Positions 21,291 to 31,852 of a stretch of DNA of 64,000 nt are shown here, one piece after another. Under the pieces are notes generated by a model. The model was not told where the DNA came from and made no database searches. It saw only the letters and a list, made by a program, of their open reading frames with translations. The stretch spans positions 248,001 through 312,000 of the forward strand of contig JAGFNK010000009.1 in NCBI GenBank assembly GCA_025769875.1. Direction: 5' to 3'. The translations under genes were made by a program, and so were the position numbers. Source of the DNA: Russula earlei. Its lineage: Eukaryota; Basidiomycota; Agaricomycetes; Russulales; Russulaceae. Position 1 is the stretch's first letter; every line of letters starts with the position of its first letter.

Positions 21291-22094
21291 GTGTAGCCGT
21301 CAGTGGTTTCAAAAAAGACAAACAAGAACAGGATGTTCTTTTCCGAAAATGAGAAAAGGCAGCTGGTACGTCACGATACCTGCACTGATGGTAAATTCTC
21401 ATCCGACTCTCAGGTCGAGAGACCTTATTGCGCATGTGCGTGCAGGCATGTGAAATGCATGCATCTTTCCCGCGACACACCGTCGCATTCGGACCCGGCA
21501 GCTTGACGGTTGTTTCGCTTTCCACCGCCACCGCGAGAAGTTCAAGCCGTTTGGCCCACCCTCGAGGGTAAGGACGACCGAGGTGGTGACGTCCACGTTC
21601 TCCTTTAGCTCTCGCCCGTCCCTTTGCGAGTACGAGGCAATGCCGATCGTCAGGGGATGGCAATGTAGCGCGCCAGTACATCATGTCGTCCCGCAGGTGC
21701 TCCTGGGCACGGTCGTGCGCTGGCTATCTTGCGGCGATCCACGGGTGCGGCGCAGGATGAGTGGCAGGCCGAGGGCGGCCATGACGCATACGCCGGGCTT
21801 GACACGGGAAGATCGCCCGCAGCGCCGCTCGTCGGTCTTGTGCTGGTGTACACTACCCAGAGTATGAGGAGGGACAACATGGCCGGTTCTGCATTCAGGC
21901 CAAGGAGAGTGCCAGTTCGACCTCCGGCGTGCGGAGCGAGATGCGAAGCCGTTAGCGCGATGCCGCGCATCAGAATCTCTTGCTGGACTTCGAGTATATG
22001 CCGCCTGGCCGGAGACTGCCCTAGGCCTCGCCCCACTCGATGTGACAATGGAGCGGCACGCGTGCGGCAGCTGGCACGCTAATCGTATCTGGGT

Positions 22095-22313
22095 GTGCGC
22101 CGGGGTACGGGAATCTTCGTTTCCTATCGACGACGAACTTGTCAAAGCTGGCGACGCGCAGGGACGAGCGCAAGTACGTTTCATTGTCATATCATTCCAG
22201 TGCATACGTTGCCCACTAGTCCAGGCCCCAGAGACCTCAATCAGATAGCGCTCCGAACAGGAGAGGCCATGGAATACGAGACGCGCGATGAACTCGAGGA
22301 AGATATGCCTTAG
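22095..22313 (+). pseudogene. HIT-domain protein fragment, right arm
   Basis: Mirror copy of the fragment at 7,379-7,620, with H-CHIIPV, GPRDLNQIALRTG and the terminal EEDMP. Only the last exon is represented. Confidence 0.55.
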
Positions 22314-22579
22314 TAGGGAGCATAAATGCACATCCGAAACCAGACTAATGCTAGTTGACGTGACGTGTCTGGGTCAGCTTTTGATTCGTATATGAAATGG
22401 ACTAGTATGGGCACCCGCTCTTATTACAGCGCACCCCCGCCTACATAAACCGTGGACAAGCATAAATTCCGCACCTTGGTGTACCGCATCCGTGCAAAGG
22501 ATATGATTTACTACCACGGATTGCTTGTCTCCCCAGAATCTATGTTCCAACCTGCCTGCCTCGTCGAGCGTAAACATCA

Positions 22580-23265
22580 ACTAGTGAATCTGTTGCCTGG
22601 CAGTCCTTTTCGAATAAGATAAGGCATAACACCCGCATAAGTATGAACAAGAAGATGCCCGCCCTCGCTTTCGACAAGCGTAATGGGACCGCCCATAAGG
22701 AAGCAAGCACACAGAAGCAATATTGCCAGACAGAAACATCATGTTAAAACCTGAAGTTGTATTATGAGATTGCAGCGAAGATAGAAGCAATGTGGATGAT
22801 GATAGGAAAAGCCACAACAGTGAAAGCATCGCTGACCCTAGGAAGTGTGATGGATGTCACACTAAGAGCAATAACTGTCCAAGGCAGAATTGCCACCACG
22901 TCGCGTATCCATAGGATCAGAAAAGCCAGCGCAATAATGAAGAGCACAACACGAGGAGTGCCACATCCCGTGCCGAAACTACAATGATACGATCATTCCG
23001 GGGTACATTAGAGAGGCCAGACCAAACGAAAGGGTCACCCGCAGTACGGGAGATACCGGCCAAGAGTCATTATTCTTCAGCGAACCTAGGAATGTCGCAC
23101 AGTCCCAGCGAGACCTTGCCTCCATGCAACTAAACATCATAAGACCAGACAACTTCTACTGTCAAGGGAAAGCTTACCAACGCGACCAAGTATGCTCGAC
23201 ACGACACGTGTGATATCGTGTGCGAAGGCGTGTCTAGGTATAATGTACGTCAGGAGACCAGATAT
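22580..23265 (-). pseudogene. WW-like membrane protein gene, 3' fragment (copy C)
   Basis: The minus strand carries the transmembrane segments ILPWTVIALSV and FPIIIHIASIFAAIS and the terminal exon of the family at 5531-7126. The WW-like module and soluble domain are absent because the repeat arm stops at 23,265. Confidence 0.6.
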
Positions 23266-23598
23266 TGTTGGAGCTATAGAATTATAACGCAGTCTTCTGT
23301 ATAGCAGACTATTATTGGTTAGTAAACTAACCTATAGAGTGATAACTATGTACACTATTAGCTTTAATGAAATGTAAAGGAATGTGTTGTAACTGACCTC
23401 AGTCTTCTGTTGTATAAAAGACAGGGAAAAGACAAACAATTAACTAATTCGAATTATTTACACGTACGGTCCGGATTATCCGTTGGCATCACGTCTATCA
23501 CTGCTGTCACTCCCCTTAATTCAAGTTCAAGTTCAAGTTCAAGATTCAAGAAATCTCGGTTGTTATTCTCATTCCTTTTTCATCCCTCCCCGTCTTCT
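23266..23598 (+). promoter_or_regulatory. LTR-like/promoter region of the right kinase gene
   Basis: It begins TGTTGGAGCTATAG exactly at the end of repeat arm 1 and has a TATAAAAGACAGGGAAAAG box at 23,412-23,430. A TTCAAG hexamer repeated about four times lies at 23,520-23,545, near the start codon. The first 170 bases match 15,147-15,265 in inverted orientation. Either an LTR end supplies the promoter, or this is the native promoter carried with the gene. Confidence 0.45.
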
Positions 23599-26132
23599 AT
23601 GACCTCAGAGCTGGAATTTTTCGTGTATATAAAGGGAATAGGCAGCACTTTCCCAGTCAACATTGAAGAGTCGGAGACTGTTGGCGATCTAAAAAAAGCA
23701 ATTTGGCGAGAAAAACCTAACGGATTGAAAGATATTGACGCCAGTCGACTTGTGCTCTACGAAGTCGACTTACCTGATGACGAAGACCTTGAGGAAGCTG
23801 CTAAACAAGCTACGAAACATCGACTGCCACTGAAAGCGACTCGCTTGCTCTCCACACTATTCCCGACGGGTCCTCCAGAGCTGAAGATCAGCATCGTCGT
23901 GGAGGATCCAAAGATCAGAGAGAGTGAGTCCCCAACGAGCTTTGCTGATGACATTATGCTTTTCATTCCAATTACGACGTGGCAACTCATGACATTCTTG
24001 TGCGGTGACCATGTCATATTTACAGATGTGGCTCAAGTCAACCAGGCCCTCAACTCGGAACTGGTCAAGGAGTACAAAGACATCTTCATCGATGTGTCCA
24101 ATTGGGGAGACTTCGAGGACGCCGATATCCACGGCAATCATATTGTGGAAGCGGCAGCGGTACCACAATTTGTTACAGAGTTTGAAAAAAAGCTGGAAAG
24201 CAAGCCGACTGTGGCCCCTGATGTGCGATGTTTCCTTGACTTGTCCATCTGCTTTCCGATCTTGACTGTTCACTGTAGTTGTATTCCGCGTGCGAGCGCA
24301 TCTCCGGTCGATCGTTGGCTGCTGCATATGATAGGAGCAACGAGGCCATGGACATCGACGATGGGCCACCCGAGGAATCCATCTCTGAAGGCCGATCTCT
24401 GGGGAAGCGGGAGGTGCCTCGTCAAGCCCAGGGAGACGAGATGTCACATGTGGTGTATATTATGTCCTATAAATGGCCAAACCATCAGCAACGGCAACAG
24501 AACCGCAACGATGCTTTCAAGGGGCGTGTGGCCCAGATGATCTTTTTCGGAAAGTTTTACTACTATGTTCAAGGGCAAAGAACGATCACGGCTCATTTGT
24601 GAGTTCTCACCGGGTCCATCTATCACGACTCAGCATCTTCCGTAGAGGCCACGAGCCATGGCCTTTCGATCTTATCGTTAAATGCGAAACCGAACCCGGG
24701 CCAACACGATTCCGCAAATACACACCCCGTAGCGCTTTCCTCTTATCGAAGTCACGTCTTCCTCGACTGCTAGTAGAGGTTGATTCAACGCCAAGGGTAT
24801 ACGACGATCCCGACCGAAAGCCTGTGGACCTTGTCCGGATACTTTTGGCAGGGGCGGCTGTGGTCCGTTTTGCAAACAAATTCTTGGAATCGTTCAAGGG
24901 GCGGGATTTCGTGCTCGTTGCTGTTTATATCACGAGCAAAGGAGAAGCAAGTCGTTATACGATTTTTCAGGATCCGGATGATCCGAATTCACCAATCGTA
25001 TGTCGTGCTCTGGGTTTCGAGTAAGCTTGTTGGCTGAACCGTCGTAGGTTTATTACAACCGAAAGGTATATTCGTTTGTGACCTCGGATGGCCGCATCGA
25101 GTTTGCACGGCAGTTGTACAACCTTCATTATATGCTAGAAGGGGCAAATGAAGGCAAAGACACGGAAGCAAATGTTGACAGGTTCAAGGAGAAGATCTTG
25201 AAACATAACGAGAAATTTTCCTTGAAGTCGATGTTCAGCAAGGGCACCAAGAGGAATGCTGATGAGACAGAGGACGGTGCAAGCACCAGTGGAAGTAGGG
25301 GTGCGGGTGCGGGAAGCGCAGATGCAGCAGACCACATGGAGTTCCGAGCACACGGGTATGAGGTGGAACCTGAAGTCGTGGTGGATAACCGTGGTAACGT
25401 ATTCGAGCCGCTTGTCAAGGTGTGGTAAACGTTTTCTACTCATTTTACGCGCTGACGCTTGGCCCCCAGATGCCGTCCCACATCCTCAATGTGTATCGAC
25501 GGTCGAACCCGAAAAATGTGCTCATCGCGAAGAAAGTTCGCGAGGAATCGAACGAGATCGCGATCTTCAACCTTCTTGATTCCATCCAGTCCAAGTCGAA
25601 ACACATTATCTCGCCACTCGATTCGTTCCATATCTCGTCGGGAACGTGGCTCATTCTACCGAGAATGAGCTCTCTCGCGGATTATGTCTCGATCTGCCCT
25701 GACGAACTTTATGGCGCGGTCGCTCAAGTCTGCCAAGGCCTCATTGAGGGCCTGGCGTATCTTCACAGACACTACATCGCTCACAGGGATATCAAGCCTG
25801 ACAACCTTCTTGTCGACCGAGACCTTGGGTTGAAAATCATCGATTTTGATATCGCTATGCAAGTGAAGGATGAGAACGAAAAAGTTGATGACAGATGTGG
25901 CACGAAGCATTGGATGGCGCCGGAGATCGGCAAGTCGTGGTACAGTCCGATCAAGGCCGACCGATGGTCTTGCGGGCATGTTATTTTGCATCTTCTTGAC
26001 GCGGTCGGGAAAGAAGACAATCAATGGAAGGCAATTGCGAGGAGGCTGGAGGCACATGATCCAGACAAGCGACCGTCGTTGCTTGAATGGCCCGCATGGT
26101 TCGCCCCTTACTCTCGAACGTCATCAACATAG
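23599..26132 (+). CDS. Crinkler-header protein kinase, right copy
   Basis: The ATG at 23,599 opens the ubiquitin-like header (FPVNIEESETVGDLK, KDIDASRLVLYEVDL). Exon 1 ends near 24,220 (intron GTGCGA...CTGTAG). Exon 2 carries ACERISGRSLAAAYDRSNEA and SHVVYIMSYKWPNH. The middle domain follows with FDLIVKCET and LPRLLVEVD. A GTATGT intron (about 25,000-25,051) leads to VYYNRKVYSFVTSDGRIEFA. The kinase exon from about 25,471 has LIAKKVREESNE (the AKK lysine), LHRHYIAHRDIKPDNLLV, KIIDFDIA and GTKHWMAPE, so all core catalytic positions are present apart from DFG being DFD. Compared with the left copy the kinase differs by only a handful of residues, while header residues 30-100 are clearly different. 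No transmembrane or secretion signal is evident. Confidence 0.78.
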
Positions 26133-26399
26133 CTGGTCTGCGGCATCGTCAAGGCACAGTGAAGGTTGGTGGAGGAAACGCAATGCCCCCGCAGGTGAAG
26201 AAGCAGAGACTGACAGAATTTGACCAGAATGAGGGGGGGAGGGAGTTCGGAGCACGTTACGAACCACACAGGCATCGCAACCCGTGATTAGAGTTTGTTG
26301 AAAAAATGTGATATACGTTGATGCCCAGTACCCCAGTGTATCTTTGTGTCTGGCGAATGGGAAAACGTTGGTAAGGGCAACTTAATGCTTGCTGTTCAT
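26133..26399 (+). repeat. 3' flank of the right kinase gene, shared with the other copies
   Basis: The stretch beginning GTGAAGGTTGGTGGAGG also follows the deletion derivative (15,757-15,900) and lies 3' of the left gene (11,690-11,945). Homology ends near 26,400, where a different repeat begins. Confidence 0.7.
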
Positions 26400-26960
26400 G
26401 AACACTAATAACCCTGGACTGTATGTCGGACGGGGAAGAAGTCAGCGAGTCAGTCAGTCAGCCGTCAGACAGGATGAATTGTCGGGCTGAGCACGATGGT
26501 TTCCCATTGCTTTTACTTCGAATCAGTACACTTTCCAGCGTCGTATGCCCACATGGAATGGAGAAGAGCATTGAACCACATGCATCGTCTTTGACCCCTC
26601 CCTCTTCCATACTCACTCGGTTGTGCTTGGCTACAATTTAATAGAGCGTGGCCACCCATATCCGACGGCAGGTAAAGGTTGACCAAACACGTCACATCAA
26701 CTAGTATTGGGTTGTCATGTCTGGATTTGCCGCCATCTCACGGTTACAGATGCGCCTTTATCCTCTCTACCAAAGCATGCGCGTCGTCCTCCTCGAGTGC
26801 GTTGCGCGACTCGCATTCCTCTCGGTGCATGGCCTGTCCTATGGGAAGCGCTTTCCGATCGAGCTTTCTGGGACCGGAGCCAGCGGCGGGCGGTGAGTCG
26901 TCGAGCCGCGGCGCTGGAACGATGTGGTAGTGAACCTGCCAAGTGCCAGTGATGAGAGAG
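26400..26960 (+). repeat. Direct repeat bracketing the conserved block, left copy
   Basis: Starts CTAATAACCCTGGACTGTA and matches 63,437-64,000 in the same orientation. It includes GTCAGTCAGTCAG-type repeats and an AATGGAGAAGAGCA word, and it covers the 3' flank and last exon of the HIT gene. The copies are separated by about 37 kb of ordinary genes. Confidence 0.75.
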
Positions 26961-27567
26961 AGGTTTGCGCGCGGCAGACGAAGCAAAGATGGGCGGGGCG
27001 CACATGCGGGACGACCTGAGCGTACTCTTGATTGCAGACGACGTTAAGTGCCGTGTTATCGACAGCTGCAAGTCCCAAAGGGAAAGGAAACGGCGTGGGT
27101 AACCGAACAGAGAGAGAGAGAGGGCACTCGGATCCCAATTTTGGCGGAGCCCACCTTTCGTCAAGGCGTTCGATATCTTGGATATAGCCTTCCCGACGGA
27201 GGCTGCATACTCCGGAGGGAGCTCGGAGACTCTCGGGCAATGGATCTTTGGTACGACCAGCGTGTGCCCGTGGCGAAGCGGTAGTATATCTGCGAGTCCA
27301 GAAACGAGGATGTTTTTTTTTTGTTTTTGTTTTTGTTTTTTTTTTTTTTTTTTTTTTTTTTTTCGTTTTAGGACGGGCTTCGTCCTCGGAAATAAAAGGA
27401 TGATAAAACGACGACTTGCCGAGAAAAGCTATGACGTGGTCGTCGTCGTAAATGCGATATGCGTGCGCGGCACGGCGGATTATGTGGCAGAAAGCGCACT
27501 CTCTGTCCTTCCTCCAGAACTCCGGGATGGGTCGGCTGGCTTGTGCTTTGATGATAAAGGAAGTCAT
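26744..27567 (-). CDS. HIT-domain nucleotide hydrolase/transferase
   Basis: The start is the ATG at 27,567. Exon 1 has ECAFCHIIRRAAHAYRIYDD and HVIAFL. The next intron appears to use a GC-AG donor (GCAAGT) and contains a 50-base A-rich run in gene orientation. Exon 2 gives PLRHGHTLVVPK and ELPPEYAASVG. A further exon gives DNTALNVVCNQEYAQVVPH. The last exon completes the HIT triad as PHVHYHIVPAP (His-x-His-x-His-x-x). The protein ends ALVERIKAHL. HIT proteins of this size hydrolyse AMP-linked nucleotides (Hint/Aprataxin-like), and the His of the triad is the nucleophile. Its 3' end has been copied to 7.4, 22.2 and 63.8 kb. Confidence 0.8.
27313..27363. repeat. T-rich homopolymer tract in a HIT-gene intron
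   Basis: About 50 bases of T interrupted by four G, within the first intron of the minus-strand HIT gene. Confidence 0.9.
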
Positions 27568-27954
27568 GATCCAGCAGTATACGTGATGGTATCGATCGTC
27601 TACGACCGTGGTGGCTTTCCAGATCTCTATTCGAGTGCGATGTTGGAGGGTCTGACAGGCACACTGCGGCACGGCATGTCTGACGCCGTGTATGGATGGG
27701 AAGACTTCCTTCAGGAAGCGCTACAGACGGTCCTGACCACGGCCGGAAGTAATCACCGAGGGCAAAGGAAGGAGAATTGTAAAACACGGGACGACGGCAT
27801 ATCTGATGTCGCTTGCCCGACTCGCATGTACCATGTGTGTTGTGTATAGGCAAGAAGATCTACGTTACGCTCCACGACGTGATATCGGTCTCTTGGGAGT
27901 GTTCGAACCATATACGTGAGGTGTGAGTGAGGAGGACGGACCACACTCCCAATT

Positions 27955-29147
27955 TCAGCTGCCCATCCAGCCCCGGAAAGCCCACGCCAGCATCCCAGCG
28001 GACATGGACGCCGCGATCAGCTTCGCGTCCTCATGAGCGAGAGCGAAGCCCGCAAACTCCACCACCGCCGGACGCCCGCCGCCAGCAGCAGCAGCAGCAG
28101 GAGCATCAGGCATTCTCTGTTCCTGCGCTCGCGCCACAGGAGCGTGTGCGACGCTCGAGCTCGAGCTCGAGACCGCGAGCCGGGCGAGGATCTCGTCCTG
28201 CCCGTCCAGCCGGCTCCGCAGGGCGTCCAGTCCCCTGCTCACCGCGTCCAGGTTGGCCTCCTCCATCGCCTGGACCTTCCGCTCGAACGCCTGCGCGAGC
28301 CTCCGACGCCTCCACGGCTCGACGAGCGCGATGGCGAGCACGAACACGAGCACGTTCACGCCGAGCACGCCGAGCTGTCCGTACGTGGACACGCTCCGGA
28401 TCTTGTCCGACCAGACCTGCTCCTCGTGGTACCGCGCGAGGATCGTGCGCATGAGCGCGTCGAACGCCCGATCCACCTCGTCCTCCGTCTGCGCGACCGT
28501 GGCCTTCGCCCGCGCCTCTTCCTGCTCGGACGTGTGGTCCTGTCGGACGAGCGCGGTGAACCGCGACACGTCCGCGTCGGTCCACATGGACTTCCGCTCC
28601 AGGAGGCCATTGACCTCGCGCTGCGAGTCGGACCGCCTCTGCACGGCCCTTTCGTACGCCTCCTTCGCGTCGCGCGCGGCCTTCCTCGATGCGGAAATGC
28701 GAGCCTCTGTGTATGTGAGCGTTCATGCACTGGGGAGGGGGAGGGGGGGGGGTAGACGTAACATCGAGACGTACCTTGTGAGACGACTTGTCGCTTCAAC
28801 GTCTCGATTTCGTCGTAGCCGGTTACTCTATTGATCTCCCCACCTAGTCGAGTGAAGGAAACCGCCATGCGCGCGATAAGATTGTCCGTATGTTGACGAA
28901 ATGCAACAGAGTTGCGCTCGGACCACCGTCGGATTAAGGATTGCGCGTGTTCGATGTTTTTACCGGACTCGGGTCCAGAGGAAGACGAAGGGGGCGTTGA
29001 GTCTGGCGCGCTCTCTGACGGTGGTCCGTTGGGTGATGGCCGCAAGCCACGGTCTTGTTTGAGAGGAGAGGCTGTCGCAAAGAGTCTCACATGCACACGC
29101 AGAGAGGTAGCAAGTAATAATCGGGAGGCTCCAAGTCTCAGCATCAA
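27955..29147 (-). CDS. she9: She9/Mdm33 family mitochondrial inner-membrane protein
   Basis: Exon 1 (from 29,147) starts with a basic, Arg-rich presequence, MMLRLGASRLLLATSLRVHV, expected to target mitochondria. It continues with a helix, RRWSERNSVAFRQHTDNL. One intron of about 90 bp (around 28,690-28,780, with an 8-9 base G run on the plus strand) joins TLKRQVVSQ to ARISASRKAARDAKEAYE. A long coiled coil follows (QREVNGLLERKSMWTDADV, then FTALVRQDHTSEQEE). A transmembrane segment, LGVLGVNVLVFVLAIALVEP, and a basic RRRR stop come next. These match yeast She9/Mdm33, an inner-membrane protein needed for mitochondrial division and morphology. The C-terminal 100 residues are low complexity (Ser, Ala, Gly). 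Confidence 0.88.
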
Positions 29148-29374
29148 AGTGGAAGCGTTAAAACTGGGCCGTGCCGTCTAGGAAGGGAGGCGTGAGGTAG
29201 TAGTGAGCTGGCTCCGCGGCTCGTGTGTTCGAGAGGCGGTGCCAACGCCAACAAGAGGGAAGAAAGATCGATTGATTAGTGGACTGGTCTAATGTCATAA
29301 TTGAGAATACGTATACTACATGTGCAATCTAATGAGCGCAACAAAAGCCCTCCTGCGTCCTAGTCTAACATCGT

Positions 29375-31731
29375 TCAACTCCAAACATCAAGCATTAATC
29401 TTGATCGTTCTTTCAGCAACTTGAGTTCTGCTGCCCCCTCGACCTCTGCTGAGCCACCCTTCGCTTCACCGAGGATGCGCGCAAGAGTCTCCTCGACCGA
29501 TTTGCTCATGTTTTTCGCATCACCACATATATATATGTAGCCCTTGCCATTCAAGATCGCATCCGCCACTTGTGTGCGGTCCTGCCAGATGAGGTCTTGG
29601 ACGTAGATCTTCCCACCATCGGGTTTATATGGCGGCTCGCGGGAGAACGCGGTGCGCAATGTGAATTTGCCTTGGAGTTCCCTGACATATTCCGGCCACT
29701 CCTCCTTGTAGAGGAAGTCCTCGGTCGAACGCCGACAGCCATAGAACAGATGAATCTTTCCCCAGTCATTCAGGGCATCGGGGCCATTCTTTTCGATCGA
29801 ACGCCGTGCGAGAGCAACACGCTCTTGGACAAACCCACGGAACGGCGCAACTCCCTAAACATAGCAAATTGGTGAGGAAACTGGTTGTGACAGGCAGCCG
29901 AGCAACTTACGGTTCCAGGGCCGATCATGATAATCGGACTCTTCGGATTAGTAGGAAGGCGGAATGTGGATCGACGGACATGAATGGGGACTTTATAGAC
30001 AGACTCTTCATAATGCGCGCCTCGGGGACCCTCAATTGCATATGACGGGAATACGGTCGAAGCGGGCTCAGTGGCTTCGCTAATGAGTGCAGAAGTTTCG
30101 CCATTGACTGCGTACTTGAGGTTGAGAAGGAAATTGGAACCGATACCAAAGACGAAACGGGGTGGAATTCGAGAACCAGCAGACTCGTATTTGAGTACAA
30201 CACAGGTGACATGGATAGAGTTTGGATTCAGCTTGGGGCTTGAGGAGATTGAGTAATACCGAGGTTGAAGACGAGGGATGGAAGAGACGATGATGTCAAA
30301 GGGAATTTTCCATTGGGTAGTATTCTGAGTTGTAGGGGCAACTTTGATGTTATTGCCAGCAGCGAGCTGGAGAAGTTCTCCAAGCTTGAGGCAGCCCTCA
30401 GTGACAACGGCGTGGTATTCTTCCTTGTGGGTGTTGAGGTTTCGGAGATATGTCTCTGATTCGGGTGTGGGTCCGAATTTAGCCAAAACGCCAAGAATCT
30501 GCCGGCCGGCGACAGCACTGATGTCGATATAGTGGCGGAGGACGGTCCCATAAGTTGTGGGCACGGGGAAAGGTACTTTTGCAAGGGCCGGATCAAGAGA
30601 TTCGATTCCAATGACAGTATCTCTCTTTTCAGAGAGGCCGAGGGCGCAAAGGAGGCGTTCCACCTCAATATCCGGATTAGAGGGCCAAACACCAACGTGG
30701 TCTCCATGTTGGTATGTCATTCCAGACCCTTCGATGCCGAGTTCCACATGAACACAATTCCGACTATGAGTATTCTGGAATAGCTCGCGGGATAGGGAAA
30801 TTGGGGAAGCATATGGGTTCTTTGCGTCATGAATACCCTTGGATCTGGCGAGGGCACGCGCAGACAGCTCGCCTGAGTAAGAACGTAAGCGAAATAAGTT
30901 CAACTGTGGGCAAGAGAAGCCAGATACCATGATAGACCTTCTCAGGCGGGAGGGAGTCCTGAATCTCGGATACTGCGAAGTCAGCGGTATCGCCACCCTG
31001 ACCTTCCTCAACGTTCATGACGTGCGCGAATGCGTCCCACATGCCATCCTTCCATTCAAGATAGTCTTCTTCCATGCTCTTGTCGTCATCGCCTTCACCA
31101 CGCTGACCGATCCGGATAGCGCCCATCTTTGTAAGGTATTCGTCGACTTGCTTTGAGATAACGTTATAATGTTCGTATGTCTTATTGCCGAGGCCAAAGA
31201 TAACGTATTTGAGACCATCTAGCTTGTGTTCTCCTTTGCTGAACTCGAAAGATTCGTCCGAAAGATTCTGCATCAACTGCACAGCATTGTCGGTAGGTTC
31301 GCCTTCACCGTAGGTAGCCATCACGAAAATTGCGGCACAGTCCTCAGGGATTTGATCCAAATTTTCAAAGTCATACTCTTCGGGGTCACAAACGAGGGAA
31401 GCGAGACCGAACTTGGACTTGGCTTCCTTAGCGATACGGATGGCGTATTCTTCAGCAGTCCCTGTTTGTGAGCCGTAGAAGATAACAAGGCGCTTTTTCT
31501 ACAAAAGAACAATAAGAACGTAGCAAAGAGCCACAGAGAAAAGCGTACCCCAGCCTTCATCTTTGCGACAAAATCACGGGGATTTCCATGACCGTTCGCT
31601 TCCTTGATGGGGAGGGTAGTCGTTTTCGGCTGGAGAGATGAGCTGAAGATCTGGTCACGGAAGAGATAGACCGAGGCCAAGACGACGCCCAGGACGAGGA
31701 CGAGGACGTCGGGGGAGGCTGAGAGTGCCAT
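29375..31731 (-). CDS. cpr: NADPH-cytochrome P450 reductase
   Basis: Transfers electrons from NADPH through FAD and FMN to microsomal P450s. The N-terminus has a membrane anchor (LVLVLGVVLASVYLF). The FMN domain has FYGSQTGTAEEYA, FVMATYGEGEPTDNA and FGLGNKTYEHYN. The connecting/FAD domain has GDHVGVWPSNPD, RYYSISSSPKLNPN and a GIGSNFLLNLKYA stretch. The NADPH domain has IMIGPGTGVAPFRGF (across an intron), FYGCRRSTEDFLY and YICGDAKNMSKSVEETL, and the protein ends LMLDVWS with the expected aromatic near the C-terminus. At least four introns are visible. Total length of about 730 residues fits the family. It is a single complete copy. Confidence 0.95.
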
Positions 31732-31852
31732 GGTCGACGGGGGAGAGGATAAAGAGAAAAATGGAAATGGTGCGATACGGTGGAACGTGGAAGGGACGAG
31801 ACCGGGTATAAAGGAATCTGATAGTATTATATAATCATCCGGTGCCCGGTGG

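Larger units (their letters stand above)
21305..23265 (-). repeat. Inverted repeat 1, right arm
   Basis: Reverse complement of 6,420-8,365. It ends abruptly at GATAT (23,265), where the LTR-like segment TGTTGGAG begins. The break falls inside the WW-like gene, so the duplicated gene lacks its 5' half. Confidence 0.8.

Noticed and set aside
28000..28830. Long Arg/Pro-rich frames on the plus strand and a second minus frame
   Set aside because: The region is GC-rich She9 coding sequence, and the only frame with coiled coil and transmembrane helix is the minus-strand She9 frame.
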